Shown piece by piece: positions 31,933-43,639 of a stretch of DNA of 64,000 bases. The DNA comes from Schizophyllum amplum (taxonomy: Eukaryota; Basidiomycota; Agaricomycetes; Agaricales; Schizophyllaceae). Within the stretch, counting starts at the first letter, position 1. Every line of letters starts with the position of its first letter. The position numbers and the translations under genes are program-made. The DNA lies in contig VDMD01000044.1 in the NCBI GenBank assembly GCA_007026445.1, positions 62,001 through 126,000 on the forward strand, in the 5' to 3' direction. The notes beneath the pieces were generated by a model. The model saw only the letters and a list, made by a program, of their open reading frames with translations, ran no database searches and was not told where the DNA came from.

Positions 31933-32401
31933 GGAGTAGGGTATCGACAAAGGTTTCGAGAAAGGCGCGAAAGAAGGGCTTCGACGTGCCGAGGAGAGTT
32001 GAAAGCCGTGATAGTAAGTCAATGCTATTCCATGTATTTGTACCGCGGGTCGCAACGTATTCAGTCCGACTGTCCCTTTCCCCCTTACCATGTGAGTGAC
32101 GTAGCGACCTTAGCGCCCTTCAAATTGAAGTGACTTGGGCTTTCCCGGTGCCACGGGCTATCAGTGTCACGGGTGACCAATCCTGCCTGCAGATCAATAA
32201 TCATCTTGATCACTGGCGACTCGGACCCAGCTCGGACCAGCCAAATGATCTGCCATACATGACTACTTGGTACTTAGTACTTAAGTGACTTGACAAAGGC
32301 CACCATGACGATGCAGAAGAAGATCAATCCCTTATTGATTCCGCATCTTGTTCTCTCTCACCATCTCAACGAGCAAGAAAGAACGTAAACGACGTACAAT
32401 C
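31933..32401. promoter_or_regulatory. Spacer and conserved leader before ALDH copy 2
   Basis: The distal half has no recognisable feature. The last ~70 bp (CTTGTTCTCTCTCACCATCT, AACGAGCAAGAAAGAACG) are shared with the leaders of copies 1 and 4, which suggests the duplications carried the promoter-proximal region. Confidence 0.5.
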
Positions 32402-35400
32402 ATGGCATCGTTCGACGCAGAGTATACTCCGCTGGAGGAGATCCCGAAGGTACGAAAGTCTTAGCTACGCAGAAGTCTGCAATGCTGACCAGAAGACGGT
32501 TGGGTCAGATACGCACTGAGCTACGAGACACCTTTGCGAGCGGGCTGACGCTACCCCCTGCGTTCCGCATCCAGCAGCTGCACCAGCTCGCACGGATGTG
32601 CCAGGAGAACAAGGACGCCATCGTCGACGCGTTGACGCTTGATCTCGGTGGGTGTCGAGCCCTCCGCCTACTCTCAACAACAACGAATGCGCCATAGACT
32701 GACTGGCTGCAGGCAAGCCCAAGATTGAGGTCTTCTCTGGGGAGATCGGCCCCATTGTAGACCGCTCGCTGTATGCCGCGGAGCGGCTGCGCGAGTGGAC
32801 GCGCCCCGAGAAAGTCGAGGTTGGCACGGCGTGGCAGAAGGAATGGGACACACGGCTCTATCGGCTGCCTAAGGGCGTCGTACTCGTCATTGCGTGCGTG
32901 AGAACGTCTTTTGTACTCGCCGTGAAATACTGATTGTAGCCCCCTCTATACTTACTTTTATTGGTCGCACACTCCTTTTCTCTCTTTCCCTTGACGACAT
33001 AATGCGACCTCGTTATCTGCTAACTCCGTCCTCGCTATCCGCTAACTCCGTCCACTCTTTACTCATGCCTTCTTCCGTCGACAACTATCCCTCCACATCA
33101 TCCGTTTACCACATCTGCTTTTCATTGACTGCATCCCCATCCTAATTCATCACACTCCTCCCTCGTTCATCATCCTCACCAATCACCCTGCTCATCTTTG
33201 TCGATCACCTCGCCCGTCCTCTTCATTAACCTCACCTCACCCAGACCCTGGAACTACCCAGTCGTCCTTTCCCTCCAGCCCGTTATCGGCGCCATTGCCG
33301 CCGGCTGCTGCCTCGTGCTCAAGCTCAGCGAGGTAGCGCCCCACTGGGCCAGCCTCCTCACCCGGCTGTTGCCTCAGTACCTCGACACGCGCGCCTACCG
33401 CATCGTTAACGGAGCCGTGCCGGAGGTGACGAGGGCTTTGGAGCTGCAATGTACGTCGCGTCTGCTCGGAATGCGTATCTCTTCGGAATACGAATATCTT
33501 CGTCTTTTAGACGTCTGTATCTCTTTGTCTGAGCCTCACATGGCTTCTCTATCTGTCTATTACCTTCTCGGTCACGTATTGCTCACCTTCTCGGCTATGT
33601 ATTGCTCGACTTCTCGGCCCCGTATCGCTCATCTTCTCGATCACGTTTTGCTCATTTTCTCGACCATAATTCACACGTCCTCGTCGGTTGACTAACATGC
33701 GTTTCCCAGGGGACCACAGTAAGTTTTTGACCAGAGGCACGCGTGTGTTCGACCAGTGGCACGCCTGACGAACCGAGCCGCTGACCATCGTGCAACACCG
33801 CTGACCATCGTGCAACGCCACTAACCATCGTGCAACGCCACTAACCATCGTGCACCCTTAGTATTCTACACCGGCCACAGCGCCGTCGCACGTATCGTTT
33901 CCGCCGCGGCGGCTAAGCACCTGACGCCGTTGACTCTCGAGCTTGGAGGTGCGTATCGGGCCTCATTATCTGGCCTTTCCCTATCCGACCGCCTGTCCCT
34001 ATCCGACCGCTTGTCCCTGTCCAACCGCTTGTCACGCTCCCATTGTCACCATCTTCGTTCTGACTCCCGCTTTCCTTCCTCTATAACTTGCATATCTCGA
34101 CGCACGTCCATATCTAATCCCCACAGGAAAATCCCCCGTCATCATCGACCCCGCCTCCGACCTCACCCTCGCCGCCCGCCGCATCCTCTACGGCAAATTT
34201 AACGGCGCGGGCCAGACCTGCATCTGCCCGGACTATGTCCTGATCCCCACCTCTGCGAAGGCTGCGTTTATTGCGGCGTACAAGGAGGCGTACGCGGTAA
34301 AAAGAAATCTCTAAATTATCAGTTTGCACCTTTTGACCTTTTTCTCTCCCTCTCCCAGGAATTCTTCCCCAACGGCTGCCTCGACAGCGACGACTATGCG
34401 AGCATCGTGAACCCGACGCATCATGCGCGGCTGAAGGGCCTGCTGGACCGGACGAAGGGGCGGATCGTGATGGGTGGGCGGGTGGGGGAGGATAAGAGGG
34501 GAAGAATGGTGAGGATGGAGTTGACGGTGGTGGATGGGGTGGAGGAGGAGGATGCGTTGATGGAGGGGTGAGTGGGTTTTTTTCTGTTGAAGGGAAGGAT
34601 GGACGGCGACATGGGAAGGAAGGCGACACGGGTAGCACTCAAGCTGATGGCCTCTGCAGCGAAATCTTCGGCCCCATCCTGCCGATCCTGGAAGTACGCG
34701 ACATCGACCAGGCGATCGAATTTGTGAGGAGGAGGTAGGTGTTTCGTTTTCTTTAGAGTATTTTTCTTGTGGCTACCGTCCCTCCCTCTACCGCTGACCC
34801 ACCCTCTACCGATGACCCTCCCTCTACCGCTGACCCTCCCTCTACCGCTGACCCTCCCTCTACCGCTGACCCTCCCTCCACCGCTGACCCTCCCTCCACC
34901 GCTGCCCCACCCTCTACCTCTCACTCATCACTGACCCACAATAAAACTGACCCTCCATAACAGACCGCACCCGCTCGTGCTCTACGCATTTACGCAGGAC
35001 GATGACGTCCGGAGGAAGAGTGCGTGCCGCGTCTTGGATCAAGTTTTTCTTTGGCTTGTGTTGCTCTTCAGTGGCTTGTGTGACTCTTCAGTGCCTTGTG
35101 ATGTCCTTCTGGTTTGTGATGCCCTTCTGGCTTGTGAAGTTTTTCTTCTCGCCTGTTATCTTTTCCTCCTCGCCTGTTATCTTTTCCTCCTCGCTTGTTG
35201 CTCTCTCCTCCCGTTCATGCTCTCTTCCCCATCTTCCTTTCCTCCTCGTTATCTTCTCTCCCCTGTTATCATCTTCTCTCCTCGCCTGTTATTCTCCCTT
35301 TCCCATTATCCTATCCTCTCCGTCATTCTATCTCCCTCGTCATTTTCTCCTCCCCGTCATGTTCTCCCCACCCCGTGGCATCGTGACTGCCGTCTACACC

Positions 35401-36469
35401 CTCCATCCCTCGCCTCACAACCTCTGCCCAGTTACTCTTGTCGTCCCTCGCGCGGATCAAAACGCTCGCGCTCATGCTCACCTGATATATGTATCATCAT
35501 CAACGCTGACTGTTCGCGCATACAGTCCTCCTCCGCACGACGTCTGGCAATCTCGTCTTCAATGACACGTATATGCAGTTAGCTGGTGAGTTCTATTACT
35601 TATCATCATTCTCATCTATGTCTCGGTGTTGTTTATCTATTTCTCGGTGTTGTGCCGGGCTTCTCATCTCGGCGAACAGGCTGACCCCGTCTCGCACCTT
35701 TCATTCCGCGTCCTTGGACCCGCCTCTTCATTCTTCCTGCACTCTTCGACAAGCGCCCTTCATCCCGTGCCCTTCCTCCCGCCTCTTCGTCCCACTTTAT
35801 TCGCCCAGCCTCTTCGTCCCGCTCTCTTCCTACTCGTTATCCATCCTGCATCCCGCTTTGTTTTACTTTAAATTTTCTTGTTGGCCGCCAGTCTTGGAGG
35901 TTCAGAAGTTGGCCGGTGTTTGATATTCCAAACAAGACCCTTGACCGACGAAACCCTTGACTAACATACCCAAACCCCCCACAGTGAAAGAACTGCCCTT
36001 TGGTGGTGTGGGCGAGTCTGGACGTGCGTGTTTCCTTTTCTCTGCCTATCTTATGGATTCTAAGCTAGCGCTGACAATACCCTCTTCTTCCATTGATACC
36101 CTCTTCTCTCCCCGTCTCTTCCCCCCCTCTTCCCCCTCCTCTTCCCCCTCCTCTTCCCTCCCCTCCTCTTCTACCCCCACTCCCCACCCACCCTCCACCC
36201 ACCTCCCCACAGACGGCCGCCAGTTCAGCAAGTGGAGCTTCGACCTCTTCTCGTACGAGAGGTCGTATGTAGATGTACCGCCGCAGTACGTGTGGTGTGG
36301 TTTTGTGCTGTCCCGCTTACAAACTACCTGCCAAACTAGCCTCGAATCCGGCCTGTCCCACCGCTACCCGCCCTACGACGACATGGCGATGGCGATTATG
36401 TCTGCGGCGACGAATATGGAGATTCCGTCGGACGAAGTTTCGGGCGGAGGGGTGGAGGACTTGCTTTGA
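32402..36469 (+). CDS. Aldehyde dehydrogenase, ALDH3-type, copy 2
   Basis: Same 14-exon plan as copy 1, from [16 protein letters not shown] to GGGVEDLL. Landmarks are intact: [37 protein letters not shown] with the catalytic Cys, [21 protein letters not shown]. The micro-exon is 33710-33718. Introns are longer than in copy 1 and rich in simple repeats, for instance CCCTCTACCGCTGAC units in the one after exon 9. The tyrosine after GESG in copy 1 becomes His here. It lies 470 bp after copy 1 on the same strand. It probably acts on a similar range of aldehydes; substrate unknown. Confidence 0.92.
33765..33860. repeat. Short tandem repeat in the intron after the micro-exon
   Basis: Four tandem units of CTAACCATCGTGCAACGCCA or close variants lie between the micro-exon and exon 6 of ALDH copy 2. 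Confidence 0.8.
34775..34915. repeat. Tandem repeat in intron 9 of ALDH copy 2
   Basis: About nine units of CCCTCTACCGCTGAC, 15 bp each with few changes, sit between the exons encoding EFVRRR and PHPLVLYAF. The array is in frame on the plus strand only by chance. Confidence 0.85.
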
Positions 36470-37283
36470 GAAGGCGCCGAGAAGGGCGTCAGGGGGTTTG
36501 GAGAAGGGCATGGAGGTGCCGAGAGGTGAAACTTTTCGTAAACGCTGAGTATCTCGTGTATTTACTTGTCACTACCACGGTGGCTTCGAATATTCAGCCA
36601 GATCGCATAAATCTACGTACTAACGCGATGCCTCGGGCCCTTTGTAAATGTCCAGCGGGTTCTATGCCGGCGTGCTGGGTAGCTTGCACTGACCTCAAAC
36701 GCTTGAGGACTGCTGAACTCGAACATCCTCGGAGTAAGCCGGCCGACGCCCAAGAAGTCGCGGTCACCTGACTTTCGGTAAACGAAAAAAGTGCCGCGCG
36801 GTCCTTGTCCCGTTCCCTCATCTTGACGGCCCTCGTCGTCGCCCGCGACGTCCAGCTCCTCCTCCGGACGTCTTTACAACTCTGAGCTACGCTTGACCCT
36901 CATCGGCGTCGTCTTTCGCCTCTCTTTCGGAGATCTTTCGCTCGCATCGCTTGCATTGTTCGCTCGTACGATCGCCAAGTCTTTGTGCGTCGTCTTTGTG
37001 CTTTGAGGAAGGGAGAGGAACTGAACTGTATAACAGGACCCCATGAAGTGAGAACGGAACTATCTGGAAGGAACGGACACGATCGGTACGTTGCAGCGTG
37101 GTGTATGCGTGGCGGTGGCTGACGAATGGTGTAGCCCAAGGCTTGATAACTAGACGCCTTGATCTCTAGACCCCCTGATATCTGGAAGCCTTGATAGCTG
37201 GAAGCCCTGAAAATCAGTGCCGACGACGGAAGGATATTCAGGAGACGGAAGGATACGCGATACGAAAGGCTACGAATCAGGCA
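36470..37283. other. Intergenic region at the centre of the ALDH cluster
   Basis: No gene is supported. The last ~90 bp have a repeated CCTTGATA(A/G)CT(A/G)GA pattern (37140-37205). The frame upstream of 37284 is open but starts from a non-ATG codon. Confidence 0.5.
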
Positions 37284-39383
37284 ATGTCCATCATGTTCCA
37301 GGAAACGTCGGCGGAGAGCTTCGAGGAAAGCCTCATGGCGGGTGGCTACGGGCGCTATGTACGTTTTATCTCTTGCAATGTCTCTGTACTTCGTCTTGTT
37401 CCTTATTCTACGTTCGATCAATACTTCCTGTTCCTTACCCCCTCCATCCCTTATTCGCTCGATCCCTTACTCACTCCATTCCATACTCACCCCTACCCCC
37501 AGAAAACCGCCGAGTGGCGCCCAGCTCCTCTGTCGCCAGTCGGTCCACCACGCTCGCCCGCCTCCCCCTACAAAAACTCCCCCCTCACATCGGTTGGCCA
37601 CTCCCTGACCTCGGAAGGGAACTCACTACCCTCGGATGGTCACTCACCCTTGCCGCCACGCATTCATCCCCTCTCGCCCCTCGGAGGTCCTCTACAACAC
37701 CATACGCGGCCCTCCCCGCCGTTAAGCGCCCAGCAAGCCGCGTCCGGCGGTGTGCCCAACTCGTACCCCGCGACCGGCGCCTATCCGGGAGCCAGCTCAT
37801 ATGTTCCTCCCGGAACCACGTACATCCCGCCCGGAAGCAACTCGTACGCTCCACCGGGCGCCAACGCATACGCCCCGCCCGGTACCAACGCGTACGCTCC
37901 GCCCGGCAGCAATAAGTCCACTATCCCGTACGCCTCCGCCAACCCGTACGCCTCCGCCAACCCGCACACCTCCGCCAACCCATACGCCTCCATCGCCTCC
38001 ACCTCGCACCTCTACACCTCCCTCACGAACCTCCAACACGCGCAACAGCGGTATACGAGCTTCTCTAACGCGGCCAACGCCACGCATGTTCAGCAACAAC
38101 AACAGCATCAACAACAGCATCAGCAACAACAATCGCAACAATCCCAGCATCAACGGCAATCGCAGCATAATCAGCAACAAGCATATCCACCAGCATATTC
38201 GCTCCATCAATCGTACCAACACCAGCATCCGCTCCAGCAACAGCAATCGTACCCGCACCTGCATCACTCATCGACCACCCCACCGACCGACCCCGCATCC
38301 GAACACACCAACGGCGCGTCCGAACATACCCGCCGACAAACCCTCGCCCGTCACCAAAAGCGCCTCGCCGCCTTCCACCCCACCTCCCACCACCCCACCC
38401 GCCTGCACGTCGTGCGGCTCGAGGGCGTGGGGAGGGTGCTGCTAGACGTGGCGCCGGATGTAACGGGTGGGAAGGCCACGATGCAGGGGACGGGGGCTAA
38501 GTCCGGCAGCGCAGGAGGAAATACGACGAGTCGGAAGCGGCGGAAGGTGGCAGGCGGGAAGGTGGCGGTGCAGGGGCAAGGGAACGGATGGCAGGCGACG
38601 GGCAACTGGCACTCCACGCCGTCCTCTTACTCTTCCTCCTCCTACCCCATCGACCCCCTCGGCCCGCGCGCCTCCTACTCTTACTCCACGCATCCCTACT
38701 CTCCCACGGACCCCCTAGGTCCGCGCAACACGCACGCAGACCCCCTCGGCCCCCTGAACACGCCCAACTGGCCCGACGGCGAGTTTCCCTGGTGCGCGCG
38801 CGCGGAGGAAAGGGCAAGGTTGCTGGCGTGGGAGCGGGAGGCGAAGGATGCGGTGCTGGCGAGGTTTTTCTGGGAGGAGGAGGAGATGGGGGAGGGCGGG
38901 GGGAGGGAGGAAGAGAGGGATTATGATGGGGCGAGGAGGGACCTGACACCAAAGCAGGAGGCGGGGAGGGACGGGACGCTAAAGCAGGAGGCGGGTGGAT
39001 CGCAACCACCGTCATTGGCGCCCTTGACCAGCACGAGCGGACAGCATGCTGCTACGGATGTCGGACGGGCACCTACCGCGGACGGACGGGCGCCTTTCAC
39101 CATGGACGGACAGGCATCTTTCACCACGGACGGACGAGCACCTACCGCGGACGGACGAGAATCTGCTACGAGCGCCCACGCGCCGTCTGCTACGGACTTC
39201 GGACGAGGACCTGCTATGGATGAACGGGGAGGCCGGGCACCTGCTATGGATGTCGGACGGGAGACTACTACTGATGGACGGGAAACTGCTACTGATGGAC
39301 GTGAGAGTGCTACGAGCGGATGGGGGCAGTTTATGCCTCCGCCTGGTTCTGCTGGACATAGGACACTGAGTGTAGCTACGTGA
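37284..39383 (+). CDS. Q-rich, low-complexity protein, unknown function
   Basis: Exons 37284-37358 and 37503-39383 give 651 aa; the 144-nt intron has a CT-rich acceptor and no in-frame stop. After a short start (MSIMFQETSAESFEE) the protein is compositionally biased: P/S-rich, then a degenerate (Y/N)(A/S)(Y)APPG(A/T/S)N repeat, YASANP repeats, a long Q/H-rich tract, and an RKRRK stretch that could be a nuclear signal. A charged helical segment (CARAEERARLLAWEREAKDAVLARFFWEEEE) is the only part likely to fold. The tail has about a dozen imperfect DGR(A/E)P/ST repeats. Q-tract plus basic patch suits a nuclear regulator, but that is a guess. The ALDH pairs converge on this gene from both sides. 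Confidence 0.72.
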   Translation: MSIMFQETSAESFEESLMAGGYGRYVRFISCNVSVLRLVPYSTFDQYFLFLTPSIPYSLDPLLTPFHTHPYPQKTAEWRPAPLSPVGPPRSPASPYKNSPLTSVGHSLTSEGNSLPSDGHSPLPPRIHPLSPLGGPLQHHTRPSPPLSAQQAASGGVPNSYPATGAYPGASSYVPPGTTYIPPGSNSYAPPGANAYAPPGTNAYAPPGSNKSTIPYASANPYASANPHTSANPYASIASTSHLYTSLTNLQHAQQRYTSFSNAANATHVQQQQQHQQQHQQQQSQQSQHQRQSQHNQQQAYPPAYSLHQSYQHQHPLQQQQSYPHLHHSSTTPPTDPASEHTNGASEHTRRQTLARHQKRLAAFHPTSHHPTRLHVVRLEGVGRVLLDVAPDVTGGKATMQGTGAKSGSAGGNTTSRKRRKVAGGKVAVQGQGNGWQATGNWHSTPSSYSSSSYPIDPLGPRASYSYSTHPYSPTDPLGPRNTHADPLGPLNTPNWPDGEFPWCARAEERARLLAWEREAKDAVLARFFWEEEEMGEGGGREEERDYDGARRDLTPKQEAGRDGTLKQEAGGSQPPSLAPLTSTSGQHAATDVGRAPTADGRAPFTMDGQASFTTDGRAPTADGRESATSAHAPSATDFGRGPAMDERGGRAPAMDVGRETTTDGRETATDGRESATSGWGQFMPPPGSAGHRTLSVAT
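39046..39330. repeat. Coding minisatellite in the tail of the Q-rich protein
   Basis: Imperfect units of about 24-33 bp around GGACGGGC(A/G)CCT and ACTACTGATGGACGGGA encode the DGRAPT/DGRETAT repeats. The array keeps the reading frame open. Confidence 0.75.
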
Positions 39384-39825
39384 ATGCATAATCGAGCTTG
39401 GGGTTACGGTGCACGATGCGTGTTGAATGGGAGCTCGGCTCGAGAGGCATGATGCATGATGATTGGAGCTTCGTCACCAACTGGATGAGCTTCGTCGTGA
39501 ACTGGATGAGCACGAAAAGCCTGACGATTTGACTGTGAGCATTGTATTGCTGAGAACATCGTGATGTTGTCACGTACGGCGAGCGTTGTTGATAACTTCT
39601 CGGCGATTTCCCAGCGCAACGAATATCACCAAGCTTTCTGAGGGTCGTGATGCGTGCTCCTGAACGATGGCAAAAGAAAGTTGGCGAATGAATAATCGGC
39701 TGGATTCATAGCACAAATACACGACATAGACTTTCAATTCTCCTCTGCGCCTCCAAACTTTTCTTGTTGAAACCCTTCCCGGCGCCTCCAAACCCTTCTC
39801 GAAGCTCTGGCGCGCTTAGACTTCC

Positions 39826-42800
39826 TCAGAACAGCTCCTCCAACCCTCCGCCCGAGACCTCGTCCGTCGGAATCTTCATACGCGTCGCCGCGGTCATGAT
39901 CGTCATCGCTCGTTCGTCGTAGGGCGGGTAGCGGTGGGAGAGGCCGGGCTCCACGCTGTTTGAGATGTGTTAGGAGACGTTTGGGCAGTGGGGAGGGTGT
40001 GAGGAGGAAAGGCAGCGCGACACAATCAACAACGTCACCGTCACCAACACCGCACCCACACAGATAAGAACACAAGATGCACATACTGCGGCGGGATGTC
40101 CACGTAGGACCTCTCGTACGAGAACAGGTCGAAGCTCCACTTGTTGAACTGGCGGCCATCTGTGGGAGGAAGAGTAGGTCGAAGGAGATCGTCAGCACCC
40201 ATCACGGTGATCACAGCGCGTGAAGAAAGTAGACGCACATCCAGACTCGCCCACGCCGCCGAAGGGCAGCTCGCTCACTGTGTAATTTGTTTTGAATGTC
40301 AGCGGGAGATTGGACAAAACATGTTAGCGGGGAAAAAGATGAAAACACGCTGAATAATTCCCCCAAGCACTTACCCGCCAGGTGCATGAACGTGTCGTTG
40401 AATACAAGGTTGCCCGACGTCGTGTGGAGGAGGACTGTACGCGGGGAGTGTCAGTGTTGGTAGTGATATATCAGGCGGGCGCGTGGTCGTGAAGGGCGGT
40501 GTCGTATGTACTATGGTGAACGGAGAAGGGGAGGGAACGGGAAAGTACTGTGGTGAAGACGAAGTGGAGAAGATGACAGGCGAGGAGGAAGATAACAGGC
40601 GCGGATGAGAACAGCAGGCGAGGAGCAAAAAATGACAGGCGAGAAGGGGGAAAGATTCTGACAATAAGCGGAAGCGCTACGCACCCTTCCTCCGGACGTC
40701 ATCGTCCTGCGTGAACGCGTGGAGCACGAGCGGGTGCGGTCTGTGAGGGAGAGTCAATCAGCATACACATACTAGCTGTACACCTGCATGCTTCATCGCC
40801 TGCGACTTTCCATGCAGCGTGGTCCTCTGGACTGATACAAGGGTCGGGGACCAATACAAGGAATGGAGACCAATGTGACGGAAGTGGGGAACAAGACAGG
40901 AAGAACGGGGAACAATCACTCACCTCGCCCGCACGAACTCAATCGCCTCGTCCACGTCGCGCACTTCCAGGATCGGCAGGATAGGGCCAAAGATCTCGCT
41001 GTGGGATTTTGGTCGTCAATGTCGTGTTCCCTGCCCCCTTGGCTCGCCCTTCCGTAGAAGGATTCCCCGCCCTTCCGCCTTCCTCCGACCAAGCCCCCCA
41101 GCCCTTTCCGTCGCCCAGCCCAAGGAAAAGAGACAAAAAACGGGATTAAACTGGCACTCACCCCTCCATTAACGCATCGTCCTCCCGCACCCCGTCCACC
41201 ACCGTCAGCTCCATCCGCACCATGCGTCCGTTCTTATCCTCCCCCACCCTCCCGCCCATCACGATCCGCCCCTTCGTGCGGTCCAGCAGGCCCTTCAGCC
41301 GCGCATGGTGCGTCGGGTTCACGATGCTCGCAAAATCGGCGCTCTCGAGGCTGCCGTTGGGGAACCACTCCTGTCATCGAGGGGTTAGAAAAACAGAGGT
41401 ATGACACTGATGTCATACCTTGTACGCATCCTGCAGCGCGGCGATGAACTTGGGTTTGGCGGCAGCAGGGATGAGGACGTAGTCCGGGCAGACGCAGATC
41501 TGGCCCGCGTTGTTGAACTTGCCGTACAGGACGCGGCGGGCGGCGAGGGTGAGGTCGGAAGCCGGATCAACAATGACAGGCGATTTGCCTGTGGGGGTTC
41601 AGTAGGTACGGGTGGAAAGTTGATGAGAATATGCATGGGTCGGGATATTCGTTAGAAAAAGATAGGCAAATGATGGAGAGACATAGGGAGGGTTGGGAAG
41701 GGAGAGGCGGAAAATGGGAGTGTGACCGTAGGCGCACTATGAAAAAGCTGCGTAATGAGGGCTCGGAACTCACCTCCAAGCTCGAGGGTCAGCGGCGTCA
41801 GGTGCTTAGCTGCCGCGGCGGAAATGATGCGTGCGATGGCGCCGTTGCCGGTGTAGAATACTACAGGCACGATAGTTAGCAGGCCGACCCGCCAAGCGTG
41901 GTCGAACGCTTACTGTGGTCCCCTGGGAATTGCGCGTTAGTCAGATGACAATGCTAAAGGCGATGGACATCGCAGACAAGGCCACGGGCGAGCAGACACT
42001 TACATTGCAGCTCCAGAACCTTTGTCACCTCCGGCACGCCTCCATTGACGATGCGGTAGGCGCGCGAGTCGAGGTACTGGGGCAGCAAACGCGTAAGCAG
42101 GCTGGCGTAGTGCGGCGCGACCTCGCTGAGCTTGAGGACTACGCAGCAGCCGGCAGCGATGGCGGCAAAAAGAGGCTGGAGGGAAAGGATGAGCGGGTAG
42201 TTCCAGGGTCTGAGTGAAACGGTTAACGAGGGTAGTGAATGAAAGAGGGAAAATGCCCGTCGATAGCAAGAACGTTGGCCCGCATGTGTCGGAGGTGTCG
42301 AGGCAGGTGGGAGGACCAGCGAAGGAGGGGTGACATCGAGAAAAGTCAATTCATCGGTCAGTATCCCATCGCGCACAGGCAGACAAGTGACGCACGCAAT
42401 GATGAGAACGACGCCCTTAGGGAAGCGGTAGAGCCGCGTGTCCCACTCCTTCTGCCACGGCGTGTCGACCTCGATCTTCTCTGGACGTGTCCACTCTGGA
42501 ACCTGCTCCGCAGCATGCAGCGCGCGATGGATGATTGCGCCAACTTCGACAGATAGTACCTCGATCCTGGGCTTGGCTGCGGCGAGTTAGTCCATAATTC
42601 TCGTCGCTGAAAGCAGGAAAAGGAAAAATACCCACCGAGATCTTCCGCTAACGCGTCCGCCATCAGGTCTTTGTTCTCTTGACACATCCGCGCGAGCTGG
42701 CGCAACTGCTGGATGCGGAACGCAGGGGGTAGCGTCAGCCCACTCGCAAAGCTGTCTCGCAGCTCGGTGCGTAACTGTCCCCATCGACTCCAGGTCAGCA

Positions 42801-42881
42801 TGGTACTTTCCTGCTCGGTGAAAACCTGCGTACCTTCGGGATCGCCTCAAGGGGAGTATACTCTGTGTGAAAGGATGCCAT
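39826..42881 (-). CDS. Aldehyde dehydrogenase, ALDH3-type, copy 3
   Basis: Minus strand from ATG 42881 ([16 protein letters not shown]) to the stop at 39826 (LEELF). All exon segments of copy 1 can be found in order with GT-AG borders, including the 9-nt micro-exon at 41914-41922. Landmarks: [18 protein letters not shown] then [21 protein letters not shown] with the catalytic Cys, [11 protein letters not shown]. Some otherwise fixed positions changed near the N-terminus ([13 protein letters not shown] where copy 1 has [12 protein letters not shown]). It faces copies 1-2 with the Q-rich gene between them. Confidence 0.9.
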
Positions 42882-43635
42882 GGCACGTTGCTTATGTCCT
42901 TACTTGCTCGTAGGGGAGGTTGAGGAGAAGAAGACTCGTCGGGCTTGCTTTTATACATTTTCGTGACTGCGGGTGCCAAGCTATGTTCAGCAGGTCATTG
43001 AGTTGCTTGGTGGACGCCAGGAGATCAGTATGGCCGTGCCACTGATCATGTGTCTTGTTCGAATATCGACGCGGAGGAGGACACGGCGATGAGTGACGGA
43101 CTCGTGGAAGCAAGCTGACAACTCAGTGACAACTTGCCCGATCCACCTCGGAGCAGTGACTGGAAAGTATTGAGTGAGGTATACCCGGCACTTCGAAGGA
43201 GGGAGGGTTTGTCAAACCCCTGACAATACTCCCAGAGGCCTGCGTAAGGCGCGGATAAATTTTGGCCGTCCAGAAATCGATGCCACGCAAGTCGCGGACA
43301 GAAACGGGCAGCTCTTAGTAACAGGCCTGTGCACCGCAGAGGAGCACGCGACCGTATTCCGCTCGAGGTCGAACGTGCCGCGTTGCGTACGAGAAGGCAC
43401 ATCGTCTGCTTGGCGCATGGAATAGGACCGGCCGACCCACTGCCGGAGGATACGCGGTGGCCAACCGGAGCTCCTCATCCCAGAGACCCATGAAGCATCT
43501 CCGGGAGCTGAACGGCAATCGCGAGCTATACGGATGTGTCGTGCAATACCGAACTGGACACGGTTTCGTTTGCGAGTACTACACAGGCTTTGTATCAGCC
43601 ACAACGTTGGTTGCCCGTGCGGAAAGCCTGTACAG
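42882..43635. other. Intergenic region between ALDH copy 3 and the ALDH pseudogene
   Basis: I see no supported gene. Overlapping frames exist on both strands but none shows a recognisable motif. The part next to 42881 should hold the promoter of copy 3. Confidence 0.45.
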
Positions 43636-43639
43636 TGCA

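Noticed and set aside
35195..35923. Frames in the C/T-rich stretch of ALDH copy 2
   Set aside because: They lie in introns defined by exact homology of the flanking exons in all four copies.
38080..38260. CAA/CAG repeats as a CRISPR-like or regulatory array
   Set aside because: They are simple codon repeats in a Q-rich coding tract; no spacers are present.
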